From: Streptomyces sp. NRRL F-5122
Lineage (GTDB): Bacteria; Actinomycetota; Actinomycetes; Streptomycetales; Streptomycetaceae
Reading direction: 5' to 3'
Length of the DNA: 55,655 nucleotides
NCBI RefSeq assembly: GCF_001507435.1
Contig: NZ_LMWH01000252.1
Coordinates: forward strand, 1-55,655
Part shown: in pieces, positions 24,638 to 35,114 of the stretch
How positions within the stretch are numbered: position 1 is the first letter of the stretch
Layout of the letters: each line of letters starts with the position of its first letter
Program-made: the position numbers and the translations under genes
The notes under the pieces: model-generated
Databases searched by the model: none
Seen by the model: only the letters and a program-made list of their open reading frames with translations
What the model was told of the DNA's origin: nothing

Positions 24638-25450
24638 ATGAGCAACGAGCTGTACGTCCCCCGGGGGACCACCGCCAACGCGCAGTACACCCTCGACATC
24701 GACCCCAAGCGGGCCGGCTGGAGTCACAGCAGTCTGCGGACGGTGGAGCTACGGCCCGGCGGCACGCACATGTTCACCACCGGCGACAGCGAGTGGATCG
24801 TGCTTCCCCTCGAGGGCGCCTGCACCGTGCACATTGAGGACAAGAGGTTCCAACTCCTGGGCAGGGACGACGTGTTCGCGGGGGTCTCCGACTTCGCGTA
24901 CGTGCCCCGCGACGCCCGGGTCCACATCGCCTCCGGCGCGGGAGGCCGCTTCGCCCTGGCAGGAGCGAAGTGCGAGCGCCGACTCCCCGCCCGCTACGGC
25001 CCCGCGCCGGAGGTCCCCGTCGAGGAGCGCGGCAGCGGCAACTGCGCACGCCTGGTGCGCAATTTCGCCTCTGCCGACGCCTTCGCATGCGACAGGCTCA
25101 TCGCCGTCGAGGTCGTCACGCCCGGCGGCAACTGGTCCTCGTATCCGCCCCACAAGCACGACGAGGCGCGGCCCGGCGAGGAGACGGAACTGGAGGAGAT
25201 CTACTACTTCGAGATCCAGGGCCCGAACGGCTTCGGGTACCAGCGCGTATTCCCCTCCCGTGAGGGCGGCTCCGACGTCCTCGCCGAGGTCCGCACCGGC
25301 GATGCCGTCCTCGTCCCCGACGGATGGCACGGCCCCTCCATCGCCCAGCCCGGACACTCCATGTACTACCTGAACGTCATGGCCGGACCGGGCGAGGAGC
25401 GCCAGTGGCGGATCCGATTCCACCCGGACCACACGGAGGGATACCGATGA
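24638..25450 (+). CDS. iolB: 5-deoxy-glucuronate isomerase
   Basis: A 270-residue bicupin of the IolB/KduI family. The C-terminal cupin has SYPPHKHDE followed by EEIYYFEIQGPNGFGYQRVFP and later DGWHGP, giving the His/Glu metal ligands. It converts 5-deoxy-D-glucuronate to 5-dehydro-2-deoxy-D-gluconate, the substrate of IolC. Third gene of the operon. Its stop overlaps the iolD start (ATGA). Confidence 0.95.
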   Translation: MSNELYVPRGTTANAQYTLDIDPKRAGWSHSSLRTVELRPGGTHMFTTGDSEWIVLPLEGACTVHIEDKRFQLLGRDDVFAGVSDFAYVPRDARVHIASGAGGRFALAGAKCERRLPARYGPAPEVPVEERGSGNCARLVRNFASADAFACDRLIAVEVVTPGGNWSSYPPHKHDEARPGEETELEEIYYFEIQGPNGFGYQRVFPSREGGSDVLAEVRTGDAVLVPDGWHGPSIAQPGHSMYYLNVMAGPGEERQWRIRFHPDHTEGYR

Positions 25451-27330
25451 CCTCGACGACGAGGCTCACGGTCGCTCAGGCGCTCGTACGCTTCCTGGCC
25501 GCCCAGTACACCGAGCGGGACGGCGTGCGCCGCCGCCTGATCGGCGCGACCTGGGGCATCTTCGGCCACGGGAACGTCGCGGGCGTCGGCCAGGCGCTGC
25601 TGGAGTACGGCGGCGTGATGCCGTACCACCAGGGCCGCAACGAGCAGGCGATGGTGCATGCGGCGGTCGGCTGGGCCCGGCAGTGCGACCGGCTCTCCAC
25701 GCACGCCGTGACCACCTCCATCGGGCCCGGCGCCACCAACCTCGTCACGGGCGCCGCCCTCGCCACCGTCAACCGCCTCCCGGTCCTGCTGCTGCCCGGC
25801 GACGTGTTCGCCACCCGTCCCGCGGACCCGGTGCTGCAGCAGCTGGAGGTCCCGCACGCGGGTGACACGTCCGTCAACGACTGCCTGCGCCCGGTGTCGA
25901 AGTACTTCGACCGGATCACCCGTCCCGAGGCCCTGATCCCGGCCGTGCTCCAGGCGATGCGGGTGCTCACCGACCCCGTCGAGACCGGTGCGGTCACCCT
26001 CGCGCTGCCGCAGGACGTGCAGGCCGAGGCCCACGACTGGCCGCAGGACCTCTTCGCCGAGCGGACCTGGACGGTACGCCGTCCGGGCCCCGACCCCGTC
26101 GAGCTCGCCGAGGCCGTACAGGCGATCCGTGCAGCACGGCGACCGCTCGTGGTGGCCGGCGGCGGTGTCCACCACAGCCGGGCCGAGGACGCCCTCGCGG
26201 AGTTCGCCGGGACCACCGGCATCCCGGTCGCCTCCACCCAGGCCGGAAAGGGCTCGCTGCGCTGGGACCACCCGCAGGATGTCGGGGGAATCGGGCACAC
26301 CGGCACCGCGACCGCCGACGAACTGGCCCGCACCGCCGATCTGGTGATCGGCGTCGGCACCCGCTACACCGACTTCACCACCGCCTCCGGCACCCTGTTC
26401 ATCCGGGACGGCGTCCGCTTCCTCAACCTCAACATCGCCCCGTTCGACGGCCACAAGCTCTCCGGGCTGCCGCTGGTGGCGGACGCCCGCAGCGGCCTCG
26501 AGGAGTTGACCGAGGCACTGGAGATGCACGGCCACCGTGTCGAGCCGGCGTACGTCGTCGAGTACACGGAGGACAAGGAGCGCTGGGAGCAGCGCGTCGA
26601 CGCCTGCTTCGATGCCGACGAACCGGACATACGGCCGACGCAGACTCAGGTCATCGGCGCGCTGGACGCCCTGGTGGACGAGTCCGACGTCATCGTCAAC
26701 GCGGCCGGTTCGCTCCCCGGCGATCTGCACAGGCTGTGGCGGTCCCGCTCCCGCGACCAGTACCACGTCGAGTACGGATACTCGTGCATGGGCTACGAGA
26801 TCCCGGCCGCCATCGGCGTGAAGATGGCCGCTCCCGACCGCGCCGTGTGGGCCCTGGTCGGCGACGGCACGTATCTGATGATGCCGACGGAGATCGTCAC
26901 CGCCGTGCAGGAGGGGATCGCGATCAAGGTCCTGATCGTGCAGAACCACGGCTACGCGTCCATCGGCGGCCTGTCGGAGTCGGTGGGCGGCGAGCGGTTC
27001 GGCACCGCCTACCGCTACCGGTCCGAGGACGGTGCGTACACGGGCGCACCGCTGCCCGTGGACCTCGCCGCCAACGCGGCCAGCCTGGGGATGCGCGTAC
27101 TGCGCGCGAAGACGGTACGGGACCTGCGCCGGGCCCTCGCCGAGGCACGCGCGGCGGACACTCCCACATGTGTCTACGTGGAGACCCAAACCGCAGACAC
27201 TGTGTCGGGCGCGCCCGGGACGCAGGCCTGGTGGGATGTACCCGTGGCCGAGACCGCGACCCGATCGTCGGCGGTCAAGGCGCGCGAGGAGTACGACCGG
27301 CACGTCTCGACCCGACGCCGCCATCTGTGA
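25447..27330 (+). CDS. iolD: 3D-(3,5/4)-trihydroxycyclohexane-1,2-dione acylhydrolase (ThDP)
   Basis: A 627-residue thiamine-diphosphate enzyme. The N-terminal PYR domain has YHQGRNEQAMVHAAVGWAR with the cofactor-activating Glu. The central domain has PLVVAGGGVHHS. The C-terminal PP domain has GYEIPAAIGVKMAAPDRAVWALVGDGTYLMMPTEI followed by VQNHGYASIGGL, the GDG-N30 Mg-ThDP motif. It hydrolyses the ring C-C bond of trihydroxycyclohexanedione to 5-deoxy-glucuronate. Full family length, translationally coupled to iolB. Confidence 0.96.
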   Translation: MTSTTRLTVAQALVRFLAAQYTERDGVRRRLIGATWGIFGHGNVAGVGQALLEYGGVMPYHQGRNEQAMVHAAVGWARQCDRLSTHAVTTSIGPGATNLVTGAALATVNRLPVLLLPGDVFATRPADPVLQQLEVPHAGDTSVNDCLRPVSKYFDRITRPEALIPAVLQAMRVLTDPVETGAVTLALPQDVQAEAHDWPQDLFAERTWTVRRPGPDPVELAEAVQAIRAARRPLVVAGGGVHHSRAEDALAEFAGTTGIPVASTQAGKGSLRWDHPQDVGGIGHTGTATADELARTADLVIGVGTRYTDFTTASGTLFIRDGVRFLNLNIAPFDGHKLSGLPLVADARSGLEELTEALEMHGHRVEPAYVVEYTEDKERWEQRVDACFDADEPDIRPTQTQVIGALDALVDESDVIVNAAGSLPGDLHRLWRSRSRDQYHVEYGYSCMGYEIPAAIGVKMAAPDRAVWALVGDGTYLMMPTEIVTAVQEGIAIKVLIVQNHGYASIGGLSESVGGERFGTAYRYRSEDGAYTGAPLPVDLAANAASLGMRVLRAKTVRDLRRALAEARAADTPTCVYVETQTADTVSGAPGTQAWWDVPVAETATRSSAVKAREEYDRHVSTRRRHL

Positions 27331-27343
27331 AGGAGTACTTGGC

Positions 27344-28846
<1,503 letters not shown>

Positions 28847-28864
28847 GCGTTGCCGTAAGCCCTC

Positions 28865-28904
28865 GTCAGGCCGTCCGGATACCGGACGGCCTGACATTTT
28901 TTTG
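28865..28904 (+). terminator. Rho-independent terminator of the iol operon
   Basis: A perfect 14-base stem (arms 28865-28878 and 28882-28895, 3-base loop) is followed by ATTTTTTT, 18 bases behind the mmsA stop. It is the clearest intrinsic terminator in the window. Confidence 0.92.
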
Positions 28905-29223
28905 ACGCCTTCGCTGCGGTTCCCGTGTGGACGTCACCAAACGGGTGATGCAGGCGACGATGCGCATTCACCTTGGAAAGCAAGGCCCAAGGGCTGGACG
29001 ACTTGCTCAATCAAGAAGAGGGGCGTCTCGTCCTGGGAAAGCAACGTGACGCAGGTCGCTTCACAAGTGCGGATTCCGAAGGTTAACGGCCATTGACGCG
29101 CCGGTTTTCGTCGGGGTTCCATGCAGCCCACCGGGAGAGGACCAGCACCAGAACGACCCAGCCTCCGGAGGCGATAGAGCTCCCGTCCGAACCACCGCCG
29201 CACGAGTCGATCGGAACCGCCGC
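28905..29223 (+). other. Gene-free leader region before the APC permease with hairpin potential
   Basis: No gene is seen in these 319 bases, and G+C is below the local average. AGCAAG (28979-28984) can pair with CTTGCT (29002-29007), with an inner GCC/GGC. The segment GGAAAGCAA occurs as GGAAAGCAAGG (28975 on) and GGGAAAGCAACG (29036 on). This may be a structured 5' leader of the permease gene. It matches no riboswitch class I can name. Confidence 0.35.
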
Positions 29224-30624
29224 ATGACCGACACGCTCAGTACCGTCGAGACCGTCGTCGCCCCAGCACCCGACAGCAGTCCCCGGACACTCAAGCGCTC
29301 CATCGGCGTCGTCGGCGGCACTCTGCTCACGCTCTCGTGCGTGACGCCCGCCTCCACGCTCTTCGTGGTCGTCCCCGACCTGTTCGGCTCGCTGGGCACC
29401 GCCACCGCCGTCACCATCGCCATCGGCTCGCTCCTCTGTATCGCCGTGGCGTTCTGCTACTCGGAGCTGGGCACCCTCATCCCCAGCGCCGGCGGCGAGT
29501 ACGCGATGGTGTCGACGCTCGCCGGACGCCTGGCGGGCTGGCTGGTCTTCGTGCTGTCCCTGCTGGTCGTCGTGATCGTCCCGCCGGTGATCGCGATGGG
29601 CACGGCCGACTACCTCGCCCCGGTCGTCCACCTCGACCCGGCGATGACCGGCGCCGGGGTCATGCTGCTCGCGACCCTGGCGGGCCTGCTGGACCTGCGG
29701 GCCAACGCCTGGATCACCGGCATCTTCCTGGTCCTGGAGGTCGTGGCCGCGGGTCTCGTCGCGATCCTCGGCTTCGCGCACAGCGAGCGGGGCACCGGCA
29801 GCCTCGTCTCGATGCAGGTGGCCGGCTCCGGCGGCCACGCGGACACGGTGACGGCCGCGATGGTGGTCTCCGGGCTCGCCATAGCCCTCTTCATCACCCA
29901 GGGATTCTCGACCGCCGTCTACCTCTCCGAGGAACTCGAGAACCCGCGCCGCAACGTCGCCCGCACGGTCCTCGCCACCCTCGCCATATCGACGGTCGTC
30001 ATCCTGGTCCCGGTCGTCGCGATCACCATGGGCGCCCCCGACCTCCAGGCGCTGACGAGCGGCGACATCAGCAGCATGGTCGCCGCCTGGTCGAACTCGG
30101 CCGTAGGCACCTTCATCAGCCTCTGCGTGGCCCTCGCGATCATCAACGCGGGCATCGTCATGGTCATCCAGAACTCCCGGGTGCTGTTCGCCTCGGCGCG
30201 CGACAAGGCCTGGCCGGAGCCGGTGAACAACGCCCTGTCCCGGCTCGGCCGATTCGGCTCCCCCTGGGTCGCCACCCTCGTCGTCGGCGTACCCGGCGCC
30301 CTCCTGTGCTTCGTCAACCTGGACACGCTCTACGGGGTCACCGGCGTCTCCGTGACCGGGATGTACCTGCTGGTGGCGATCGCCACCCTGCTCGCCCGGC
30401 GCGGCTCGCACGCGCGGACGCCGGCCTGGCGGATGCCACTGTGGCCCGCGACCCCCATCCTGCTCATCGCCGTCCTGACCTACATTCTCAGCCTGCAGGA
30501 GGTGAGCTACCTGCTGTGGACGGGCGGCATCACGGCGGTGGCCACCCTGTACTGGCTCCTCTACCTCCGCCCGCGCCGCACCACCCGTTGGCTGGTGTCG
30601 ATCCCGGAGGACGCACAGGCCTGA
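29224..30624 (+). CDS. APC family amino acid permease
   Basis: A 466-residue polytopic protein with about 12 membrane helices. After a polar N-terminus, LKRSIGVVGGTLLTLSCVTPASTLFVVVPDLF resembles the first helix of APC transporters, and AFCYSELGTLIPSAGGEYAMVSTLAGRLAGWLVFVLSLL is the characteristic helix 2-3 segment with the GGEY motif. It imports an unidentified amino acid or amine by proton symport. It is behind the iol terminator and has its own long leader, so participation in inositol uptake is unlikely though not excluded. Confidence 0.9.
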   Translation: MTDTLSTVETVVAPAPDSSPRTLKRSIGVVGGTLLTLSCVTPASTLFVVVPDLFGSLGTATAVTIAIGSLLCIAVAFCYSELGTLIPSAGGEYAMVSTLAGRLAGWLVFVLSLLVVVIVPPVIAMGTADYLAPVVHLDPAMTGAGVMLLATLAGLLDLRANAWITGIFLVLEVVAAGLVAILGFAHSERGTGSLVSMQVAGSGGHADTVTAAMVVSGLAIALFITQGFSTAVYLSEELENPRRNVARTVLATLAISTVVILVPVVAITMGAPDLQALTSGDISSMVAAWSNSAVGTFISLCVALAIINAGIVMVIQNSRVLFASARDKAWPEPVNNALSRLGRFGSPWVATLVVGVPGALLCFVNLDTLYGVTGVSVTGMYLLVAIATLLARRGSHARTPAWRMPLWPATPILLIAVLTYILSLQEVSYLLWTGGITAVATLYWLLYLRPRRTTRWLVSIPEDAQA

Positions 30625-30640
30625 GCCGGCATCCCCGCGC

Positions 30641-31057
30641 TCAGCCGAAGTCCCACGTCACCACGGAGCACGTCCCGTCGTCCTCGCCGCCCGCACTGCG
30701 GTACGCGGCGAGGGCGACGTCGTTCCCGGTGTCGATCAGCACCCACATGCCGTAGCAGTCCGACTTCCGGGCGAGCGCGGCGAGGCGCTCGACGAGCGCG
30801 CGCCCGATCCCCCTGCGCCGGTAAGGCTCCGCCACCGCCAGCTCGTAGAGGAACATCTCCGTGCCCTTGTCGGGGTGGATCGTCTCGACCCCGCTGACGA
30901 AGCCGACGGGAGCGGACTCACCGTCCGCGTAGGCGAGGAAGAGATGGTGTCCGGCGGCGGCAAGAAAGCGCCCGGCCCACTCGCGGCGGACGGGATGGTC
31001 GAACAGGTGCTCGGCGGCGGCCACTTCGACGACGGTCGTGGCACGGCGAATCTCCAT
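30641..31057 (-). CDS. GNAT family N-acetyltransferase
   Basis: A 138-residue GNAT protein. The acetyl-CoA pyrophosphate loop is ELAVAEPYRRRGIGRALVERLAALAR (R-x-x-G-x-G/A), and the C-terminal strand YGMWVLIDTGNDVALAAYRSAGG is the usual end of motif B. The overall pattern resembles the aminoglycoside 3-N-acetyltransferase (AAC(3)-I-like) subgroup, but the substrate cannot be predicted. ATG at 31057 fits the family N-terminus. ATG at 31090 with AGAGG upstream is an alternative that adds 11 residues. Convergent with the permease. Confidence 0.88.
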   Translation of the reverse strand: MEIRRATTVVEVAAAEHLFDHPVRREWAGRFLAAAGHHLFLAYADGESAPVGFVSGVETIHPDKGTEMFLYELAVAEPYRRRGIGRALVERLAALARKSDCYGMWVLIDTGNDVALAAYRSAGGEDDGTCSVVTWDFG

Positions 31058-31172
31058 GGGTCTTCGTACCACGGCTGCGGTATGCGGCATCAGGCCTCTA
31101 CGTCCATGGGAGGGTCCCCGGTTCAGACCGGCGGCTGCTTCGGATGTCGGTGCCCGCCCTTACCGTTGACAC

Positions 31173-34112
31173 ATGGATCTTCGACTGCCCCCGGTCCGGG
31201 GGCTGCGCCGGGGTGCCGTGGCCGCCGTGGCCGCGGTCCTCCTCGTGCTGGCCGGCGTGGGGACATGGACGGCCGTCGCATCGGACGACGCGCCCGCCGT
31301 GCGCCGCACCGACAGAGTCATGGACATGGGCGGCGGGGTGCGGATCGACACGTCGTACTTCGCCTCGGGGACCGCCGGGCACCGCCCAGCGGTCCTGCTG
31401 GCGCACGGATTCGGCGGCAGCAAGCAGGACGTCGCGGGCCAGGCCGAGGATCTCGCGCGCGACGGGTACGCCGTGCTGACCTGGTCGGCGCGCGGCTTCG
31501 GCCGGTCCACGGGGAAGATCGGGCTGAACGACCCCCGGAGCGAGGTCGCCGACGTCTCCAGGCTGATCGACTGGCTGGCGAAGCAGCCCGGCATCGAGCT
31601 CGACAGGCCCGGCGACCCGCGGGTGGGCATGGCGGGCGCGTCGTACGGCGGGGCGATCTCGCTGCTGGCCGCCGGGTACGACCACCGGGTGGACGCGATC
31701 GCCCCCGCGATCACGTACTGGAACCTGGCGGACGCCCTGTTCCCGAACGGCGTGTTCAAGAAGCTCTGGGCCGGCGTCTTCATGAACTCCGGCGGAGGCT
31801 GCGCGAAGTTCACCGCCGAACTGTGCGGGATGTACAACCGCGTCGCGGAGTCCGGACGGCCCGACGCTCAGGCGCGAGCCCTCCTCGATGCACGGTCCCC
31901 GTCCGCGATCGGCAAGGACATCAGGGTGCCCACCCTTCTCTTCCAGGGCCAGTCCGACTCGCTGTTCCCGCTCGGCCAGGCGGACGCCGCGGCCAGGGCG
32001 ATCAGAGCGAACGGCGCGCCCGTGGACGTCGACTGGATCGCCGGCGGACACGACGGCGGGGACCTGGAGCCAAGCCGCGTCCAGGCGCGCGTCACGGCGT
32101 GGTTCGACCGCTATCTGAAGGACGGGAAGGGCGTCGACACCGGTCCGGCCTTCCGGGTCACACGCACCGGCGGCGTCGACTCCACCGACGGCACCGCCCT
32201 GTTGCGCGGCGCGAGCGGGGACGCGTACCCCGGTCTGGAGAGCGGGCTGCGGACGGTCCCGCTCAGCGGTGGCGCGCAGCGGTTCACGAATCCGGCGGGG
32301 GCGAACCCGCCCGCGATCTCCGCGCTCCCGGGCCTCGGCGGGGCGGGCGGCCTGTCCCAGCTGTCGTCGCTGGGCATCGGGGTCTCACTCGACTTCCCCG
32401 GGCAGTACGCACGCTTCGACTCGCGGCCCGTGCACGACGACCTGTGGGTCACCGGATCGCCCACGGTGACCGTCCATGTGACGTCCACCAGCGACGACGC
32501 CGTCCTCTTCGGAAAGGTGTACGACGTCGGGCCGGGCGGCGGCAGGCAGGTGCTCCCGTCGCAGCTCGTCGCTCCCTTCCGGGTGACCGGCGCCAAGGCA
32601 GGCAAGGACGTCACCCTGACGCTGCCGGCCGTCGACCACGAGGTGCAGAAGGGACACCGGCTGCGCTTGGTCCTCGCCTCGACGGACCTCGGTTATGCCT
32701 CCCCGGCCGCTCCCGCCACCTACTCGGTGTCCCTGAAGGACGCTCTGCACGTGCCGACGGCACCGGGTGTGACGACCGCCGCGGCCCCGCTTCCCGGCTG
32801 GGTGTGGTGGCTGCCGGCGGCCGGAGCCGTCGTCGCCCTGGCCCTGCTGCTGGCCGGACAGCGCCGTACGACGGCACCGGCGCCCGATCCCGCACTGGTC
32901 GACGTGCCGCTGCAGATCACGGACCTGAGCAAGCGATACGCGAGGTCGGCCGACCGGTACGCGGTGCGGGATCTCTCGCTCCGCGTGGAGAAGGGCCAGG
33001 TGCTGGGCCTGCTCGGACCGAACGGCGCGGGCAAGACGACAACGCTCCGCATGCTGATGGGCCTCATCAAACCGGATGGTGGCGAGATCCGGGTCTTCGG
33101 CCATGCCATCCGCCCGGGTGCCCCGGTGCTCTCGCGGGTCGGGGCCTTCGTCGAGGGCGCCGGTTTTCTGCCGCATCTGTCCGGCCGCGACAACCTGGAG
33201 CTGTACTGGCGGGCGACGGGACGTCCACAGGGGGACGCGCATCTGGACGAGGCGCTGGAGATCGCCGGGCTGGGCGACGCGCTGGCCCGCGCGGTGCGCA
33301 CGTACTCCCAGGGCATGCGTCAGCGACTGGCCATCGCCCAGGCGATGCTGGGTCTTCCGGACCTGCTGATCCTCGACGAACCGACCAACGGCCTGGACCC
33401 GCCGCAGATCCGTGAGATGCGCGAGGTCATGATCCGGTACGCGGCGGCGGGCCGTACCGTCATCGTCTCCAGCCATCTCCTGGCGGAGGTCGAACAGTCC
33501 TGCACCCACCTGGTGGTGATGGACCGCGGGCACCTGGTCCAGGCGGGCCCGGTGCACGAGATCGTGGGCTCGAGCGACACCCTGCTCGTCGGCCTGGCGG
33601 CGGACATCCCCGATCCGCTGGTGGAGAAGGTGGCCGCGCTGTCCGGGGTGTCCTCGGCGGTGCGGACAGAGGGCGGTCTCCTGGTGCGCCTGGCTCCGGT
33701 CGCGGAGTCGGCGGAACCGACCGTCGGAGCCGCGGGCACGGAGCCTGTCGTCGCCGGCCCCGCCCGCGACGTGGTGTCCGCCCTGGGATCCGTGGAACCG
33801 GTCGCCTCCGCCGTGGGGGCTCCGGGGCGGACGACGTCCCTCGACACCGGCGAAACGATCACGGTCGCGGCCATAGGGCCGCTCACCACCGCGGACCTCG
33901 GCCCCGAGCCCCTCCCGTCCCTCGCGAACGGCGAGGACGCCACGGGCACCACCGCGCTCCCCGAGGGGTCCGGCGACCCGCTCCGGTCCGGATCCGCGGC
34001 CGCGGCCCGGCTTCTCGTCGAACTCGTCCGGCTGGAGGTTCCGGTGGCCTCGCTCGGTCCCCACCGGCGCCTCGAGGACGCCTTCCTCACGCTGATCGGA
34101 GGTTCCGCATGA
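31173..34112 (+). CDS. Fusion of an extracytoplasmic alpha/beta hydrolase with an ABC transporter ATP-binding domain
   Basis: A 979-residue protein with unusual architecture. A signal-anchor helix (residues ~13-36) leads to a CocE/NonD-like X-Pro dipeptidyl-peptidase (S15) hydrolase domain: VLLAHGFGGSKQD, nucleophile elbow GASYG (155-159, Ser157), acid in FQGQSDSLFP, histidine in IAGGHDGGD, then a jelly-roll domain to ~540. A second membrane helix (WVWWLPAAGAVVALALLLAG) crosses back to a cytoplasmic ABC ATPase: Walker A GPNGAGKT (615-622), signature YSQGMRQRLA, Walker B LLILDEPTNGLD. A Pro/Ala-rich ~170-residue tail follows. The stop overlaps the permease start. Function is inferred as export coupled to processing of the cargo. 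Confidence 0.9.
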   Translation: MDLRLPPVRGLRRGAVAAVAAVLLVLAGVGTWTAVASDDAPAVRRTDRVMDMGGGVRIDTSYFASGTAGHRPAVLLAHGFGGSKQDVAGQAEDLARDGYAVLTWSARGFGRSTGKIGLNDPRSEVADVSRLIDWLAKQPGIELDRPGDPRVGMAGASYGGAISLLAAGYDHRVDAIAPAITYWNLADALFPNGVFKKLWAGVFMNSGGGCAKFTAELCGMYNRVAESGRPDAQARALLDARSPSAIGKDIRVPTLLFQGQSDSLFPLGQADAAARAIRANGAPVDVDWIAGGHDGGDLEPSRVQARVTAWFDRYLKDGKGVDTGPAFRVTRTGGVDSTDGTALLRGASGDAYPGLESGLRTVPLSGGAQRFTNPAGANPPAISALPGLGGAGGLSQLSSLGIGVSLDFPGQYARFDSRPVHDDLWVTGSPTVTVHVTSTSDDAVLFGKVYDVGPGGGRQVLPSQLVAPFRVTGAKAGKDVTLTLPAVDHEVQKGHRLRLVLASTDLGYASPAAPATYSVSLKDALHVPTAPGVTTAAAPLPGWVWWLPAAGAVVALALLLAGQRRTTAPAPDPALVDVPLQITDLSKRYARSADRYAVRDLSLRVEKGQVLGLLGPNGAGKTTTLRMLMGLIKPDGGEIRVFGHAIRPGAPVLSRVGAFVEGAGFLPHLSGRDNLELYWRATGRPQGDAHLDEALEIAGLGDALARAVRTYSQGMRQRLAIAQAMLGLPDLLILDEPTNGLDPPQIREMREVMIRYAAAGRTVIVSSHLLAEVEQSCTHLVVMDRGHLVQAGPVHEIVGSSDTLLVGLAADIPDPLVEKVAALSGVSSAVRTEGGLLVRLAPVAESAEPTVGAAGTEPVVAGPARDVVSALGSVEPVASAVGAPGRTTSLDTGETITVAAIGPLTTADLGPEPLPSLANGEDATGTTALPEGSGDPLRSGSAAAARLLVELVRLEVPVASLGPHRRLEDAFLTLIGGSA

Positions 34113-34972
34113 GTGCCCTCGCCGAGCGGGCGGAGACGGCCGACGGATACCGGGTGCGGCGGACGCTGCCCCTGCGCGTCGAACTCGTCCGGCAGTTGAA
34201 GCGGCGCCGTACGCTCGTCATGGGCGCGATCCTGGCCGTGCTCCCGTTCGTACTGGTCGTCGCCTTCGCCATCGGAGGCGACCCCGGGTCCCGCAACGGC
34301 CAGGTCACGCTGATGGACACGGCGACCGCGTCCGGTGCGAACTTCGCGGCGGTGAACCTCTTCGTCTCCGCCGGGTTCCTGCTGGTCATTCCGGTGGCCT
34401 TGTTCTGCGGGGACACCGTCGCCTCCGAGGCCGGCTGGTCCTCGCTGCGCTATCTGCTCGCGGCGCCCGTCCCGCGGGCCCGTCTGCTGTGGTCCAAGCT
34501 CGTGGTCGGTCTCGGCATGAGCCTCGCGGCCATGGTGCTGCTGCCGGTCGTCGCAGTCGCGGTGGGCACCGCGGCCTACGGCTGGGGACCACTGGAGATA
34601 CCGACCGGCGGCTCTCTCCCCGCGGGCACGGCTGCCCAGCGGCTCGTGGTCGTCGTGGCCTACATCTTCGTGTCCCAACTGGTCACCGCCGGCCTGGCGT
34701 TCTGGCTGTCGACGAAGACGGACGCGCCGCTGGGCGCGGTCGGCGGCGCCGTCGGCCTCACCATCGTGGGGAATGTGCTGGACGCGGTCACCGCGCTCGG
34801 CCACTGGCGCGACTTCCTGCCCGCGCACTGGCAGTTCGCCTGGGCCGACGCCGTTCAGCCCCGTCCGGAGTGGTCCGGCATGATCCAGGGCACGGCGGTT
34901 TCCATAACGTACGCGCTGGTGCTGTTCGCCCTGGCCTTCCGCGGTTTTGCGCGCAAGGACGTCGTTTCCTAG
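34109..34972 (+). CDS. ABC transporter permease
   Basis: A 287-residue ABC-2-type membrane protein with about six helices, starting with the cytoplasmic RVELVRQLKRRRTLVMGAILAVLPFVLVVAFAIGG, the usual entry into helix 1. A conserved FLLVIPVALFCGDTVASEAGWSSLRYLLAAPVPRARLLWSKLVV segment follows, matching ABC-2 permeases (bcrB/NatB-like). Its ATG overlaps the fusion ATPase stop (ATGA), so both are made in stoichiometric amounts. Together they form a one-permease exporter, probably a homodimer of each. Confidence 0.92.
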   Translation: MSALAERAETADGYRVRRTLPLRVELVRQLKRRRTLVMGAILAVLPFVLVVAFAIGGDPGSRNGQVTLMDTATASGANFAAVNLFVSAGFLLVIPVALFCGDTVASEAGWSSLRYLLAAPVPRARLLWSKLVVGLGMSLAAMVLLPVVAVAVGTAAYGWGPLEIPTGGSLPAGTAAQRLVVVVAYIFVSQLVTAGLAFWLSTKTDAPLGAVGGAVGLTIVGNVLDAVTALGHWRDFLPAHWQFAWADAVQPRPEWSGMIQGTAVSITYALVLFALAFRGFARKDVVS

Positions 34973-35114
34973 GTCAACGGAGGGTTTCACACCGGTCTCG
35001 AAGGCGGCCCGCCGTGGCCGGTTCGAGATTCATCCGCAACGTCCCGTACCGCACATCTCGGCCCCCTCCGCCGTCACAGTCACAGACGTCGACGTCAACG
35101 GACGGAGGGGACCC

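Noticed and set aside
28905..29223. Known riboswitch (glycine, c-di-AMP or guanidine type)
   Set aside because: I compared the core motifs I know for these classes and could not match them. Only generic hairpins remain.
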